From positions 755,854-819,853 of the forward strand of contig VXAU01002492.1 in NCBI GenBank assembly GCA_013399695.1: a DNA stretch of 64,000 nt, given 5' to 3'. The notes under the pieces were generated by a model. It searched no databases. It worked only from the letters and a program-made list of their open reading frames with translations, and was not told where the DNA came from. Below, in pieces: positions 26,128-37,712 of the stretch. Positions within the stretch are counted from its first letter, which is position 1, and the number at the start of each line of letters is the position of its first letter. The translations under genes and the position numbers were made by a program. The stretch comes from Formicarius rufipectus. Lineage: Eukaryota; Chordata; Aves; Passeriformes; Formicariidae.

Positions 26128-29100
26128 AGAGGAGAAACAAGTCTAATGATTAGGTGAGACAATGGACACCAGAGTGCCTGAACACTTAGGAAGTTCAGCC
26201 CCCTTGGCCACAGGTCACCAGTGACACCACCCTGACTGCTGCTTTCACCAGGTTCCCGTCTCACCTTCATGAGAAACCAGGGCCAAGTCTTCAGCTGGAC
26301 ATCTGAAAACCAGGGCAGGTTCAAAGGAACTCCTCACTTTGGGATCTATTATGTTTGATAACACTCTTTTGGGTCAAAAATACTTTATGACATCGACCCA
26401 AAACCTGAAAATCAACTTTTTCAAAAGCCGTGAGAGCTTGACATGCTTCAGTATAAACGCAAGTTCAGTCTAAATATTTAAATGCTTCCATTGATTCTAT
26501 GCAATTGCAATGTATGGGTTATACACAGCAATATCTACAATAGTCCTTGAAGTCTGAAATTCCTTTAAAAATTCCAGAACTTATTTGTTCTTAACAGCAC
26601 AAACACTTTGGTAATGATCCTAATTCTAAACATCCAGAGTTTGCCAAACCTCATTTACTTTTAATGAGATGGCAGATATTTTACAGTGTATAACATTTTT
26701 ATACATTTTGTGATATAAAGGCTAATTACAGATTTGTGTTCCTTCTGCTCAGCTGGGAGTGCACACACTCCTTGTAACATCATATTTGAAGGACTGCGAT
26801 TACCCAATCCCCAAGGAAGTGTGTTTCAAACCAGCAACTTATCTTTATTTAACTGTTTCAGAAAACCAAGGAAATTAGAATTCTCACAGCAGTTTATGAG
26901 GTTTTTTTCCTTCAGTGTAGGGCAAATGACATCTGGGCTTTATCACAGGACCTCAGAGTTCTGCCACTGGATACCACGACACCCAAGGGCCAGAGCACTA
27001 GTGCAGAGAGCTCTGCAAAGCTGCCAAAGAAAATGCCACTTATTCCTTTGCTGTTTCCCCCTCCCCTGAGAAATGTTTGTGTTTCAACAGTTTTTATTGG
27101 GGTGGGATGGGGGGACAGAAAATGAAGAATTTGGGTCTCTCTCACACTGCTCATGTGGAACATCCCTCAAAGAACTGCAGGAATGGGCTGTAAACCCAAA
27201 TGTCCACAGCAAAACATGTAGGTGTACACTGAACATGTTTCTGGGCAAATATCCAGAATATGTGCAAAATAAGACAGCCCTTTTTTGCTTTTTTTTAAAA
27301 TTTTTTTCGCATTTAATATATATTCCTTTAATATCTGCCACAAAAGGCTCAGATATCACGTTCTTGAAAAGACTGATTATAACAAAAAAATTGTCTTGAA
27401 TGTTCATATGAAATCATTGCCTCCAGACATCTTATTTAGCTGGGGCCATTTTAGATCTCTTAATCAAGGAATTCCATTGAAATTCCTTCGAGAATGGGAT
27501 CTATTGCTTTCATCACCAGCATCAAAGAGTTACTTCCAGAATCTGGCAGTGCACATAAGCTGCTAGACTTCTTGAAATGTTTGTTTTTCCTTTAATAAGC
27601 TTCCATTCCTCACTCACAAAAGAAGTCCTCATTTTAGGGCCAGATAAGGATTTTCCCCAGAATCATTAATAAATCTTTAGAATCACCCCAAATTATCACA
27701 AAATCAATGACTTAAATGTTATTTACTAAGTCAGTATTTCCCTTTCACCAAGTCCAAGGAAATGATACAGCAATAGAGCATTTGCCACAGTAACATTTTC
27801 ATCATAACTAACACAGGCTAATATTCAGTGTAAAATTACTACCATGAATTAACTTTATGTCTGTAGAAAATGAGATTGTATGTAATTACTGATTTCCATT
27901 CACAATAAACTAAGCAAATTATCTTCACAAACATAAATGCACCATAAATTTGTTTTGAGGCATAATGAAGAAATAAATTTGTGAAAGAAATATGGACTGA
28001 ATCTGCCAAATTATTGTAAATGATAGCTTCTTTAAAATTAAGGCATGTAATTGCAATTGGAAAATGTTATCCTCTTAATGGTTGTATTATTATTTAGGTA
28101 GACCAATAATCCTCTTTGCTGATGCTTCATTTCTAAACTATTGGCAGATTTTATGCATTTTAATATCAAAATGCCATGCAATCTATAAATAGAATGATTT
28201 ACCATTTGCAGGATTAGGTTTGTCCTAATGAATTTTAGAGGATTTTAAAAATGGGGATAAAAATGCACAGTAGAAAGTCTCACATTTTTTCTGCTCTTAT
28301 TATTTAACTGTACTCATTCAATAGCCAGGATTGTTTTAACATATGGTTCCCCGAGTTTAATGTTAATGAGTGAAAATCACTGTACTGAATATGACATTTT
28401 AAATCAAATAAAGCAATCAGTTTGATGATGTTTTAACAATTGCACATTACATCCTGCAATAAAACTGCAAAGTTACCTTCTTTAAAATGCCACAGAAATT
28501 TAAACACTCGTATTGTTTTAAGACACCGTTGTTATTTGACATTTCAAAGGCATTAAATCCTGTTTGATGTGCCCTCTACCTTGTTGATGACCAGGCGTTT
28601 TAAGACATTGTTAAAAATTTCAACTGCTTTTAAGTGGCCACACAGCTTCGAGGGTATTTACAAATGTTCACAACACCACAGAATCCATCAGTATACTGCT
28701 ACTAAAAATGTGAATTACACCTCTCTCCAAAAATACATGTTTGCTCATAGCTATTATAGTAGTTTCTGTTTTCTTTAGTCTGGATAAACACAGCACAACC
28801 ACAAAAACCTACAGCCAAGTTGCCACTTGAAGCAACTGAGGACCAAAGGAGCAGAAGCAGCACCGGCGCTGTGGCTGCTGCCAGGATGCCCAGCAGCTCT
28901 CCAAACCTGCCAGACAAGTATTGCACAGGGTGAGAACTCCAAAAGGGGTCTCCAAACGCGCTGCAGTCCCTGTGTCCTGCTGCTGCACAGGAGGCCACGA
29001 GGAGTCACAGCCCCCTTTTCTCATCCTCGTGGTGACCTTGGCTCGTCCCTGCAGGACCTTTCGCCTTCTTCTCCACCTTTTGCAGCCACCACAGCTTTGC

Positions 29101-32100
29101 CCTTGGGAAAGGGAACTTGGTGCAACCTAACTGCAAAAGAGACATAGAAGCAAAGCCTTGAAAAGTTTGCCTTTCTCAGTCAGATTCAGGTTGGAATTCT
29201 CTTAAAATAAAATAGATCTTATTACAGGATTTATATACTTTAAAAGGAGGAAAGGCCAAAGTTTGCCTGCTCTCCCCAACCACCTAAATCAGTGTGGGCC
29301 AAAGCAATTACTTTATTACTGACTTGTGGGAGTTTCATTCCTTCCTAGGTCCACTGGCACCACACCACACAGAGGGGAGAAGCCTTCCTCACTGCCCATG
29401 ACGGGAACACAGAGGTACAGTCAAGCAGGTGCCTGGTGGCAGTTTGCACTTCCTCACTCCCATGTAGGCTAAGGGAGCTTCACCACCTTTTTCATGCAAA
29501 ATGAAATGGAGCTATGTTGTGGTTGGGAAGAAATAGCTTTGCTTGACACTACATTTTTTAGGAATTTTTTTTTTTTTCAAATGAGCAGAGTTGCAGCAAA
29601 CATGAGGTCACGACAGCCAGCTCTGCTGGCAATAACCTCCAAGCTGAAGAAAAAGCCAATCACAAACCCTTGCCTGATGTTATGGTGATGATCTAAAACA
29701 TTTTAAAAAAGCCAATCTTATTTAGTTCTGCAGCAGGCTCTAAACCAATGGCAAAGATGTCCTTTCTTGTTCAATGGAAGACTCAGTACACTTTTCATTC
29801 ATTATTTTCTTAAAAAAATTACAGATGTCCAAGTTTGGGCCTCACACTAAAGTTTTGTCTAGTGAAAGTTCACTGTAGAAAACAGTGGTCTTGAATTTTT
29901 TTTTTACCTGAATAAAACTAAACACACTACACAACCAGTTTTTCCATTCTAAAAATGGGAAAAGTTATTTCAACAAACAGACAATATGTGAAAAGTCTGA
30001 TGAAATTCCTAACAAAGAAATGCTAATTATCCTGAACTAAACAGAACTGTAATGCTAAATATTGAGAATTTTAAAATAAGGGTGTTTTTCATGAGTGTCA
30101 CAAAAAGCCTATAAGTTCTGTAAGCAGCTGTTTGCCCTTCCCCTGTCCCATGCAGGACCTTCAGCAGATGTTTCCTGCATGGCAGTGCAAACACACTGAA
30201 GGCTCCTCACTCTGCTCCTCTGCTGGGGCTGCAACATCCCAGGACACAGAGCTGAGCTCAGCTCCGAGCCCTGAATTACTGCCTTTTGCAAGGAGAAAAC
30301 ACTCCAAGTGGCAACAGCTGAGTTAAGGCTCCTGCCAGCTACTGCAGAAAGCAGTGGTAGTAAAACAGAGTCCTGAGATTCCAGCGTAGTAAATTAGTCT
30401 GTAATGAGAAAGTGATTCTCAGTCATCCAGATAATCCACAGAGATCCAGTTCTTTGCTGCCTGCCCTAGGCATAAAAGGGGAGTTTGATGCCGATATGAA
30501 ATCATGACGTCAGTTTGGGTTTGGATTTCGTCAGACAGTGCTGGAAGAACACAGCAAGAGAGTGGAGATCATCAGTAATTAATAGAAGTAATAAAAATAT
30601 TAACTGCAAATCACCTGCAAGGGGAGGGAGAGGGACAAGCATGTGCCACTGGGCAGAATCCACACATTTCAAGTTTATGTCACTGTCCACAGAAAGCTCA
30701 ATAAACTTGGGATGGAGAGTAATTTAACCTGCAAATTCCTCCTCATCCCGTATTAACATCGTGGTTTCACATTTAATACAAGCCACGAGGTGTTTACTGG
30801 TGTTCCCAGTTTGGCTTCTCCCGTCATATCAACTCAAATCAGGCCCAGCATGTTCCTGCTGCTCTGACAGAGGTCTGTGACACTGGGAATAATCCCCTTC
30901 ACCAAGAGAATGAGGTGAAAACTCAACATTGTGCATCTTGCTTTGCTTTTTGTGGATAAACTCCTCCAGTGACAATTTCTAACTCCTTTGTACAAACTAA
31001 ATCCAGATGTTTTAAACATCAAAATCAAGCAGCGATTCAGTCTCCCAACCCCTGAGCAGAGTGGACTGGAGATCAGAAGGTTAAAGACAGGCTAATGCCT
31101 GAAGAGTTATCAGGGAGGAAAGGGCACTTACTATTCTTGCTACCTAGCTCTGATAAAGGTACTTAGGGGCTCATTCTGAAGAGAAAAAACTTTTCATTTA
31201 CCAAATATTTGAAGAGGATTCTACAGTGTCATTAATAAATTAATATTTCCATGGGCTTTGGATTCTGGAATGATGGTGAGTACTTCAAATTAGAGTTGCT
31301 GCTCATAAATGTAGTTTAGTCCCAGGCCGGATATTTTCTATTCCATATGCAGGAAACCCAAGAGATGTCTTTGAGACCTTGTAGATAATCTCAGTCCTAG
31401 AGGGCATCACTGTAGATGACCATAAATGACCACTGTCCTGAAGTTATATTTTAAGCAGCACAGAACCACAAAGACTTGCATAAAGTTGGAGAGAAGTAGA
31501 GACCAATATTACATTCCATGAGGAATCTGTGAGGATAGCTTAGCTAGATAGATTTATGAGGAAATATCTCCTTTGTCTTCTTTTTCTCCATGTCCAAAGG
31601 GTGGAAAATGTATATGTGAGACTGTTGCAGGACTGATTAATTCATCGTCAGTGCTCAGAGAGAAGTGCATTCTGAGCATCAGGAGCATCCCAAGAACCAG
31701 CTGTTGCTGTGTAGCTGCTGTTCCCTGGGTGTGCAGGGAGGGAAGAAGAGAACTGGCTGCTGGGTGAAACACAGCACCTCCACCCAGGTGATTCCCATGC
31801 TGTGGCTCTTGTTTCAGGCTGCTACAAAACAAGAGAGAGAGGGAGGAAGTAAGGGGGAAAAAGTGTATTACTCAAAGAAATTTAAATGCTTTCTTAGAAG
31901 CTTAAGAGTTGCTGTTCTGAATGAAACAATTCTGGAGAAAGGGGTAGAGGGGAGCAAAAAGAAAAAAAATAATTACGAAGAAACAGTTTCTAGACACAAA
32001 ATGCATCTCTTCCATGAAACAATGAACAGTGTGACACGAGCTGAAGAGCACCACTATAGGAAGATATATTTAGCACTTGGGCATATTTCTTTTTCTAAAG

Positions 32101-32138
32101 AATACCTAAGGAAAGCTGAGAAATTTTTGGATATTATT

Positions 32139-32232
32139 AAAAACAAACAAACAAACAAACAAAACAAAACTCACAAAAAAACCAAACAAACAAAACCCCA
32201 AATCAAAACTAAACATAAACTAAAAACATCAC
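32139..32232. repeat. (AAAC)n simple repeat with degenerate A/C tail
   Basis: A clean AAAC array at 32139-32170 is followed by A/C-rich sequence with a few T and G. It has the same strand bias as the tracts at 16490, 40408 and 59747. Confidence 0.9.
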
Positions 32233-32701
32233 AAAAAATATACACACTGAGTGTTAGAAGATACAAGCAATGTCAGGAAAAACCACATCAGCAGCACTTG
32301 CCAACAATGAGTATTTATTTCTTTCTTTATTACACAGCAATCATTGTAGTTTAGAAAGACCATCAACAGACTGACTGATCGTGAAGAATTGTGGTGCAAA
32401 AATGCTCAGTACTAGGGAAGAACATCCCCAGTGTAACATCTAATCTGAGGACTGCACCACGAATGTTTAAAAAAGAGCTATTCCTAATGGTACTGGCAGT
32501 GTTTTTCCTACAAAAGCCAGTGTAAATAAGTGTGGTAGAAAATAAACAACTTCTCTCTGTGATGTTAAAGAATTTTCCCAAGAAAATTTGCCTTATTGAA
32601 TGGAAAGCTGGACTTTTATCTACTACAGTTCATAATTACAGTCCAATCTTTTATCTGCCTGGCTTTCTCCACTGCATATGTAAAATTCAATTTTAAAAGT
32701 T

Positions 32702-32741
32702 AAAAAAAAAAAAAAAGAAAGAAAAAAAAAAAGAAAGAGGA
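32702..32741. repeat. Poly-A / AAAG purine tract
   Basis: Long A runs separated by single G, seen directly. Confidence 0.9.
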
Positions 32742-34356
32742 AAGGTTGGAGAGATAGACCTCAGAAAATTAATCCCAGAACATTATCTCATCTCTTGCTC
32801 ATGATGCAGACTCTGATTACATGATCACATATTTATGTCCTCAGCATCTGAGGCTTGCCATCTTGATCAAATAAGTTCCCAAATACCTCAAAGGGAGAGC
32901 TAAAAAATCCTCCAACTTCACTGAAAGAATTGATAGTATCAAGCAAATGAGGCAAGAGTATTAAAATGAAAAAAAGCTTTGCAGATCATCACCTCTGCTT
33001 CAAATTATAGCCCAAATCTGGCCAAAAAAAAACCAACAGAGAGACATGTGCTGCCTTACCTTAGCCAGGCATTCTGGGTTTAACAGGAATCCTGGAGAGC
33101 TGGAGTCTTCTGATTTACAATCTTGTGAATGGTACATGGAATGACACAGCCCTAACCCAAAGAGCTTGCATTCAGGATATCAAATAGTTGAGGCATGTTC
33201 AAGGAGCCAGGCATGGCTTTGGGTCATACTTCTGGCTCTTTTCATATTAGACTCTCTTTAGTGAATGAATTAAGGGTCTGATAATAGAGCTAGAGAATAA
33301 AAATAATGAAAAAAATTATTGAGTAAAGTTAGTGGAGCACAAAACTTCAGTGGTTCCCCTCCAGGGAAACATCTGGACCAAATGTACACATACACAATGT
33401 CCTAAATTGCTCCTTCTCATGCAGGAACGAGAAATATTTTTTTTCTGTGGAAAATTAGAAAAATTCCCAATTTAACAGGGATCCTAGAGGGCAAACAACT
33501 AATTTTAATGCAGGAGGTACATTAGGGAGAATTGACTACGGTAACAAGGGGTATTTCAAAACTTAAAAATTATGTTCAATCATTACAACCTTGAAAGAAA
33601 GCTGAGAGACAGAGAACACCTCCTCCACTTAATGCCTACATGGCATTATTATTTCCCTCCAGCTCCATGCAGGTGCTAGAGTCACAAAACAAAAGAAGTT
33701 TGAAGAACCAGACAGTTTATACACACCAAAAATCCCTCTGTGGGAAGTGCCAGCAAAGAACACACTGTACATTAATTGCTGGTCTCTGAGTCCAGGCCAT
33801 CTGTCTCTGGCTGTAATGAAGGCTGGCAGCACTGCTGCTATTTGCTCAATAACTAAAATTGGGTCTGAGCTAAACCCTCCTCGCTGTCTCCTCACGCTGC
33901 CAGCTTGACTTTTGAAAGCTCAGGTACAAAAGCAGTGCAGAGCCACCTCTGAGCAGCACTGCCTGAGCCTGCTGGGACGTGCCTGAAGTGCAGAACAGAG
34001 GGGATTAGCAGGGATAATGAGGGAGCAGTGAACCACCCCATAACACCACACCTGAAAGCAGAGAGCTGTAGAACTGCTGTTGCTTTGACGGGGTGAGGGT
34101 GTTCAGTGCATATGGCAGTGGCTGCCTTGGAGAACTGCTGAGCCAAGGAGGGGGTGCAGCCTCACTCCACCACTTGGAGTTGGAAATATATTTGTAATGG
34201 TGTAGATGACAACCAGAACAACTCTCACTGGACTGATGTTTGTAAGCAGCTATGAAAGTTTAAGTAATCCCAGCTTAAATCCAAGCATAATGAACTACCA
34301 GAAAGCCAAGCAGCAGCATCTGATATTAAAATAGCCATAAGTCATCTGCTCTGCTC

Positions 34357-34361
34357 TGCAG
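34357..34361 (+). repeat. Target-site duplication, left copy (TGCAG)
   Basis: TGCAG lies directly before the LTR start and is repeated exactly at 35105-35109 directly after its end. A 5-bp duplication fits class III (ERVL-type) integrations. Confidence 0.85.
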
Positions 34362-35104
34362 TGTCCTGGTTATTGTAGCCAGGCCCAGTGTGTCACTTGG
34401 TGGGTGTATTCTAAACCCTCTCTGTCATTGTCTCATGAACTGCTCACCATGGACCATTGGCAGCAGCTGCCCCGGGCACACCCCACCCCTCAGGGTACAA
34501 ACTGGGTTTTAGGAACTTCTGTAGGATAAGGAAGGTTTCCTGTCTTCACACCAATGACTCAGGTGTGATAACTCCCCTCTGGGGAGCCACCAGCACCTTC
34601 ACACCCACCTGAGGGGTCATGTCTGCTCAGGGGCCATCAGGGATGCCAAAAATATGCCAGGATTGACCTCACAGAGTAAATGACCCCCTGTGAAACTCCC
34701 CACCCTGGGGGAGGGACTGGGCGTTCCCATCTGAGCCCAAGCAGAGATAAACTTGGGGTTTGGGGTCTGGGATCTGTTGTCAGATCCAGAGGAGGAGCAG
34801 AGCCTCACCAGGACTGGGACTGCCACTCTTGACTGGACTGCAGACATCATTTTCACCAGCAGGTTTCTTCCTTTCTTTTTACTCTGAGCTCAGGTGCCCA
34901 CGTGGTGCTCAGCACAGGGGTTGGTGAGCTCCATCCTGCTCGTGCCCCACTGTGCTGGGCTGCACAGCTGGTTTTGTGGGTCAAAGGAATTTTTCCTTCT
35001 GTCTCAGTGTATTTTGTGATCTTTTATTAAGTTATTATTCTGACTCACAATCCCATTCTGAGTTGGATTCATTTCTCCTGCTGGTTTAACTCTAAACCAG
35101 CACA
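34362..35104 (+). mobile_element. Solo LTR of an endogenous retrovirus (probably ERVL-like)
   Basis: The element is 743 bases long, begins TGTCCTGGTT and ends AACCAGCACA, giving near-inverted termini with TG...CA ends. Identical TGCAG copies flank it. No internal retroviral coding sequence or second LTR is present, so this is most simply a solo LTR left by recombination between two LTRs of a provirus. Songbird ERVL LTRs commonly start with this type of sequence and make 5-bp duplications. Orientation is inferred from the T-rich, termination-like sequence near the right end and is less certain than the boundaries. LTRs can act as promoters, but nothing here shows activity. Confidence 0.88.
35079..35102. 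repeat. 10-bp perfect hairpin at LTR end
   Basis: TGCTGGTTTA at 35079-35088 and TAAACCAGCA at 35093-35102 pair perfectly around the loop ACTC. The hairpin makes up the last part of the solo LTR. Confidence 0.9.
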
Positions 35105-35109
35105 TGCAG
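35105..35109 (+). repeat. Target-site duplication, right copy (TGCAG)
   Basis: Exact copy of 34357-34361, immediately after the LTR's terminal CA. Confidence 0.85.
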
Positions 35110-35367
35110 GAACAGAATTTTAAGCAAGGGGGAGATTGCATTTGCCATTTAATGTCAGTACACAAGAGCACAACACTGCAGGCAGCTCATGGCATTTACA
35201 CTCCAGCATGCACAGGAGTGACATGGCATATCCACAGAGCTCGGCAAGAGACGTTCTTGCTTGGAGCTTTTGAGCAGAAAGTGCAAACATGCAGATTCCT
35301 CCTGCTTTGTGGTGGCCACACAGCCCTGCAGAGCTATGAGCAGTGACTCCAGTCACTCTCTATGGCC

Positions 35368-35823
35368 AACTGGGTCCAGAGAAGAGCAACGAGGTTGGGG
35401 AAGGGACTGGAGCACAAGTCCTATGGGGAGAGGCTGAGGGGGGTGGTGTTCAGCCTGGAGAATAGAGGGCTCAGAGGTGACTTCATCCCTCTCTACAACT
35501 CCCTGAAGGGAGGGTGTAGCCAGATGGGGTTGGTCTCTTCTCCCAGGCAGCAGCAATAGGACAAGGGGGCAGAGCTTGAGCTCTGCCAGGGGAATTTAGC
35601 TTGGATATTAGAAAGAAATTCTTTCCAGAGGGAGTGACCAGGCGTTGGAATGGCCTGCCCAGAGAGGGGATGGATTCACTGTCCCTTGTGGTTTTTAAAC
35701 TGAGATTGGATGTGGCACTCAGTGCCATGATCTGGTAAAGGGACTGGAGATGGACCAAGGGTTGGACTCGATGATCTCAGAGGTCTTTTCCAACCCAATC
35801 CGTTCTATGATTCTGTGATTCTA
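35368..35823 (+). mobile_element. CR1 LINE 3' fragment with intact tail
   Basis: About 455 bases run in CR1 order: ggtccagagaagagcaacga, atggggagaggctgaggggg, cagcctggagaatagagggc, gaaagaaattctttccagag, ggcactcagtgccatgatct and ggttggactcgatgatctca. The ending aacccaatccgttctatgat plus ttctgtgattcta is the typical tail. It differs in its central part from the other copies, indicating another subfamily. It is non-coding and lies 264 bases from the solo LTR. Confidence 0.95.
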
Positions 35824-36791
35824 AATATCTCTGGGCTCTCACTCAGCCGGGCGGCTGCCCAGGAGGAGGGTGTGAGTTATCCTTGAACGTGTGCCCTCCC
35901 TCCAGGGAAAACATGGATTGCTTAAAAGGCAACAGGCTATAGGGAGGATCTGTGCAGACTATTGAAGACAGATCTGACTACAGTTCTTTGGCAGCAGGCT
36001 GGCTACTCCTCCTGCTGACATTAGCAATTTTAGGATGTGGGTGGCAAAAGAAGAGTAAGCCATTTTCATAGATGTGTAACTCACACAGCTCTCTGAAAGG
36101 ATGTGGCCATGTTGCTGCAAAGCTGCTCTTTGGAAAGCTGGATTCATCAGTCCTTGGCCTGCTGAGGAAGACTGATGACTTGTCATTATTTTCTGGCTTC
36201 AAGATCAACTGGGAGAGGATAGAGGTTCTACTGATTTCCAGATTTTTCCCCAGAAAATCTGTCATGATGTCAGAAGGGTTTTTTTTTTGTTTGGTTGTTT
36301 GGTTGTTTTTTTTTTGGGGGGTCGCTTCCAGAATGTTATGAAGCACTCAGGTAGTTTGGGATTCTCAATAACTCATTGACATGGGGAGGAAATATTTTTC
36401 ACCGTTAATTAAAATCCTGCAAAGAGATTGTGACAGGTGGAAGTGATTGAACTTATTGCTATAGGGAAAAGTCAATTCCATCACAATGATTTTCAAAAAA
36501 ATTAAGTATTGTCTGTTGAAGATACTATTGGAAGGTTTAAAGAGGATTTTTTTCCCAAAGTCAAAACAACTGTTCAAACTGTTCCTGTCAGATGGAAAAG
36601 GCACTCCTGTACTCTGACCAAAGAGCTGGAGCTGGTCACTCTACTCAATGTGCCTTTTTGAATTGATTCAAACTGATCTCCTATAACATTTAATGCTTAT
36701 TAAAATTTCCAGAACAGGGGGAAATTTTCTAACAGGGCTACAGGTTTTGTAAAAATTGGGATGTTTACCATTGTATAAACTGATTTTCATT
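35824..36791. other. Unique non-coding spacer in the transposon cluster
   Basis: I see no gene. It contains the T/G-rich simple repeat described separately at 36277. Confidence 0.55.
36277..36321. repeat. T/G-only simple repeat
   Basis: Runs of T with TTTGGTTG units, ending in a run of G. It is the reverse-strand counterpart of the A/C tracts. Confidence 0.88.
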
Positions 36792-37042
36792 TCATAGAAA
36801 CAGAATCACAGAAGGTGCTGAGTTGGAGGAGACCCACAAGGACCACCCAGTCCAACTCTTGGCCCTGCACAGACACTCCAACAATCCCACTCTGTGCCCC
36901 AGAGGATCATCCAAACCCTCCTGGAGCTCTGGCAGCCTTGGTGCTGTGCCCACTGCCCTGAGGAGCCTGGTCAGTGCCCACCACCCTCTGGGGGAAGAAC
37001 TTTATCCTTGTCATTGCTCACCAGAGAGAAGGGATCAGTGCC
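36792..37042 (-). mobile_element. CR1 LINE 3' fragment
   Basis: The plus strand begins atagaaacagaatcacagaa, then gacccacaaggaccacccag, tccaactcttggccctgcac, ggagctctggcagccttggt and ccagagagaagggatcagtg. This is the reverse complement of a CR1 3' region. It is a further subfamily, distinguished by the tail-proximal block reading tccttgtgggtctc in sense. Confidence 0.92.
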
Positions 37043-37257
37043 TGTTCTTTATTTATAAAATCCAGTGCTTAAGCTAAAATCATTTGGCCTTTTGTTTCCA
37101 AACCACCATAGCAAAAGCTGTAAGTTTTTCATGGGATCAGTGGCCATTCCATGGGGATATTTAGGTTTTTTTCTGAAAACAGGATGTGTATGTGTGCCTG
37201 AGGGGAAGGGGAGGAGGAAGTTTTCACAACAGGTTTAAAAATGAGAATTAAACATGG

Positions 37258-37712
37258 AAATCCAGTATCCAGTCCTGTGCTCTCCAGGAGAAGGGAGACA
37301 CAGAGATACTGGAGAGAGTCCAGTGGAGTGCAACCAAGGTGATGGAGGGACTGGATCTCTCTCATACGAGGAAAGGCTGAGTGAGTTGGTGTGGGAGATC
37401 CCTTCAATGTGCATAAAGATCTAAAGGGAGGGTGTAAAGACGATGCAGCCAGGATCAGGTTCTCAGTGACAAGACAAGAGGCCCAAACTGAAACATAGGA
37501 CATTCTACTAGAACAACAAGAGCCACTTTTTCACTGTGAGAGTGACCAATCACTGGCACAGATTGCCCAGGGAAGTCTCCATCCTTGGACATATTCAAAA
37601 GCCTTCTGGTCCTGGCAGCCTGCTCTGGGTGACTCTGTATGAGCAGTGGGGTGGGAGAAGATGACCCCCAGAAGTCTCTTCTTACCTGAACTATCCAATA
37701 AATCTGTGATCC
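37258..37712 (+). mobile_element. Older, diverged CR1 LINE fragment
   Basis: The order of blocks matches CR1: tactggagagagtccagtgg, ctctctcatacgaggaaagg, taaagggagggtgtaaagac, cactgtgagagtgaccaatc, gattgcccagggaagtctcc, ttggacatattcaaaagcct, and the decayed end aataaatctgtgat. Small gaps and many substitutions suggest greater age than its neighbours. It lies only 215 bases from the preceding CR1 and in the opposite direction. Confidence 0.88.

Larger units (their letters stand above)
26128..34361. other. Eight-kilobase mostly unique, AT-rich stretch
   Basis: I see no gene. About 27.7-28.5 kb is extremely AT-rich, free of obvious repeats and rich in TAAT/ATTA words. A short GC-richer patch with about eight CpG lies at 28820-29110. 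Simple repeats sit at 32139-32232 and 32702-32741. The longest open frame of the whole window, 229 codons at 31665-32354 on the plus strand, runs straight through the (AAAC)n array and has no recognisable domain, so I call it chance. Confidence 0.5.

Noticed and set aside
25689..26324. 211-codon minus-strand open frame
   Set aside because: It is antisense to a plus-strand CR1 copy; the other copies of that subgroup give similar stop-poor antisense text.
31665..32354. Longest open frame in the window, 229 codons, plus strand
   Set aside because: It runs through an (AAAC)n simple repeat, has no recognisable domain and no splice or promoter context. A frame of this length in low-complexity A-rich sequence is expected by chance.
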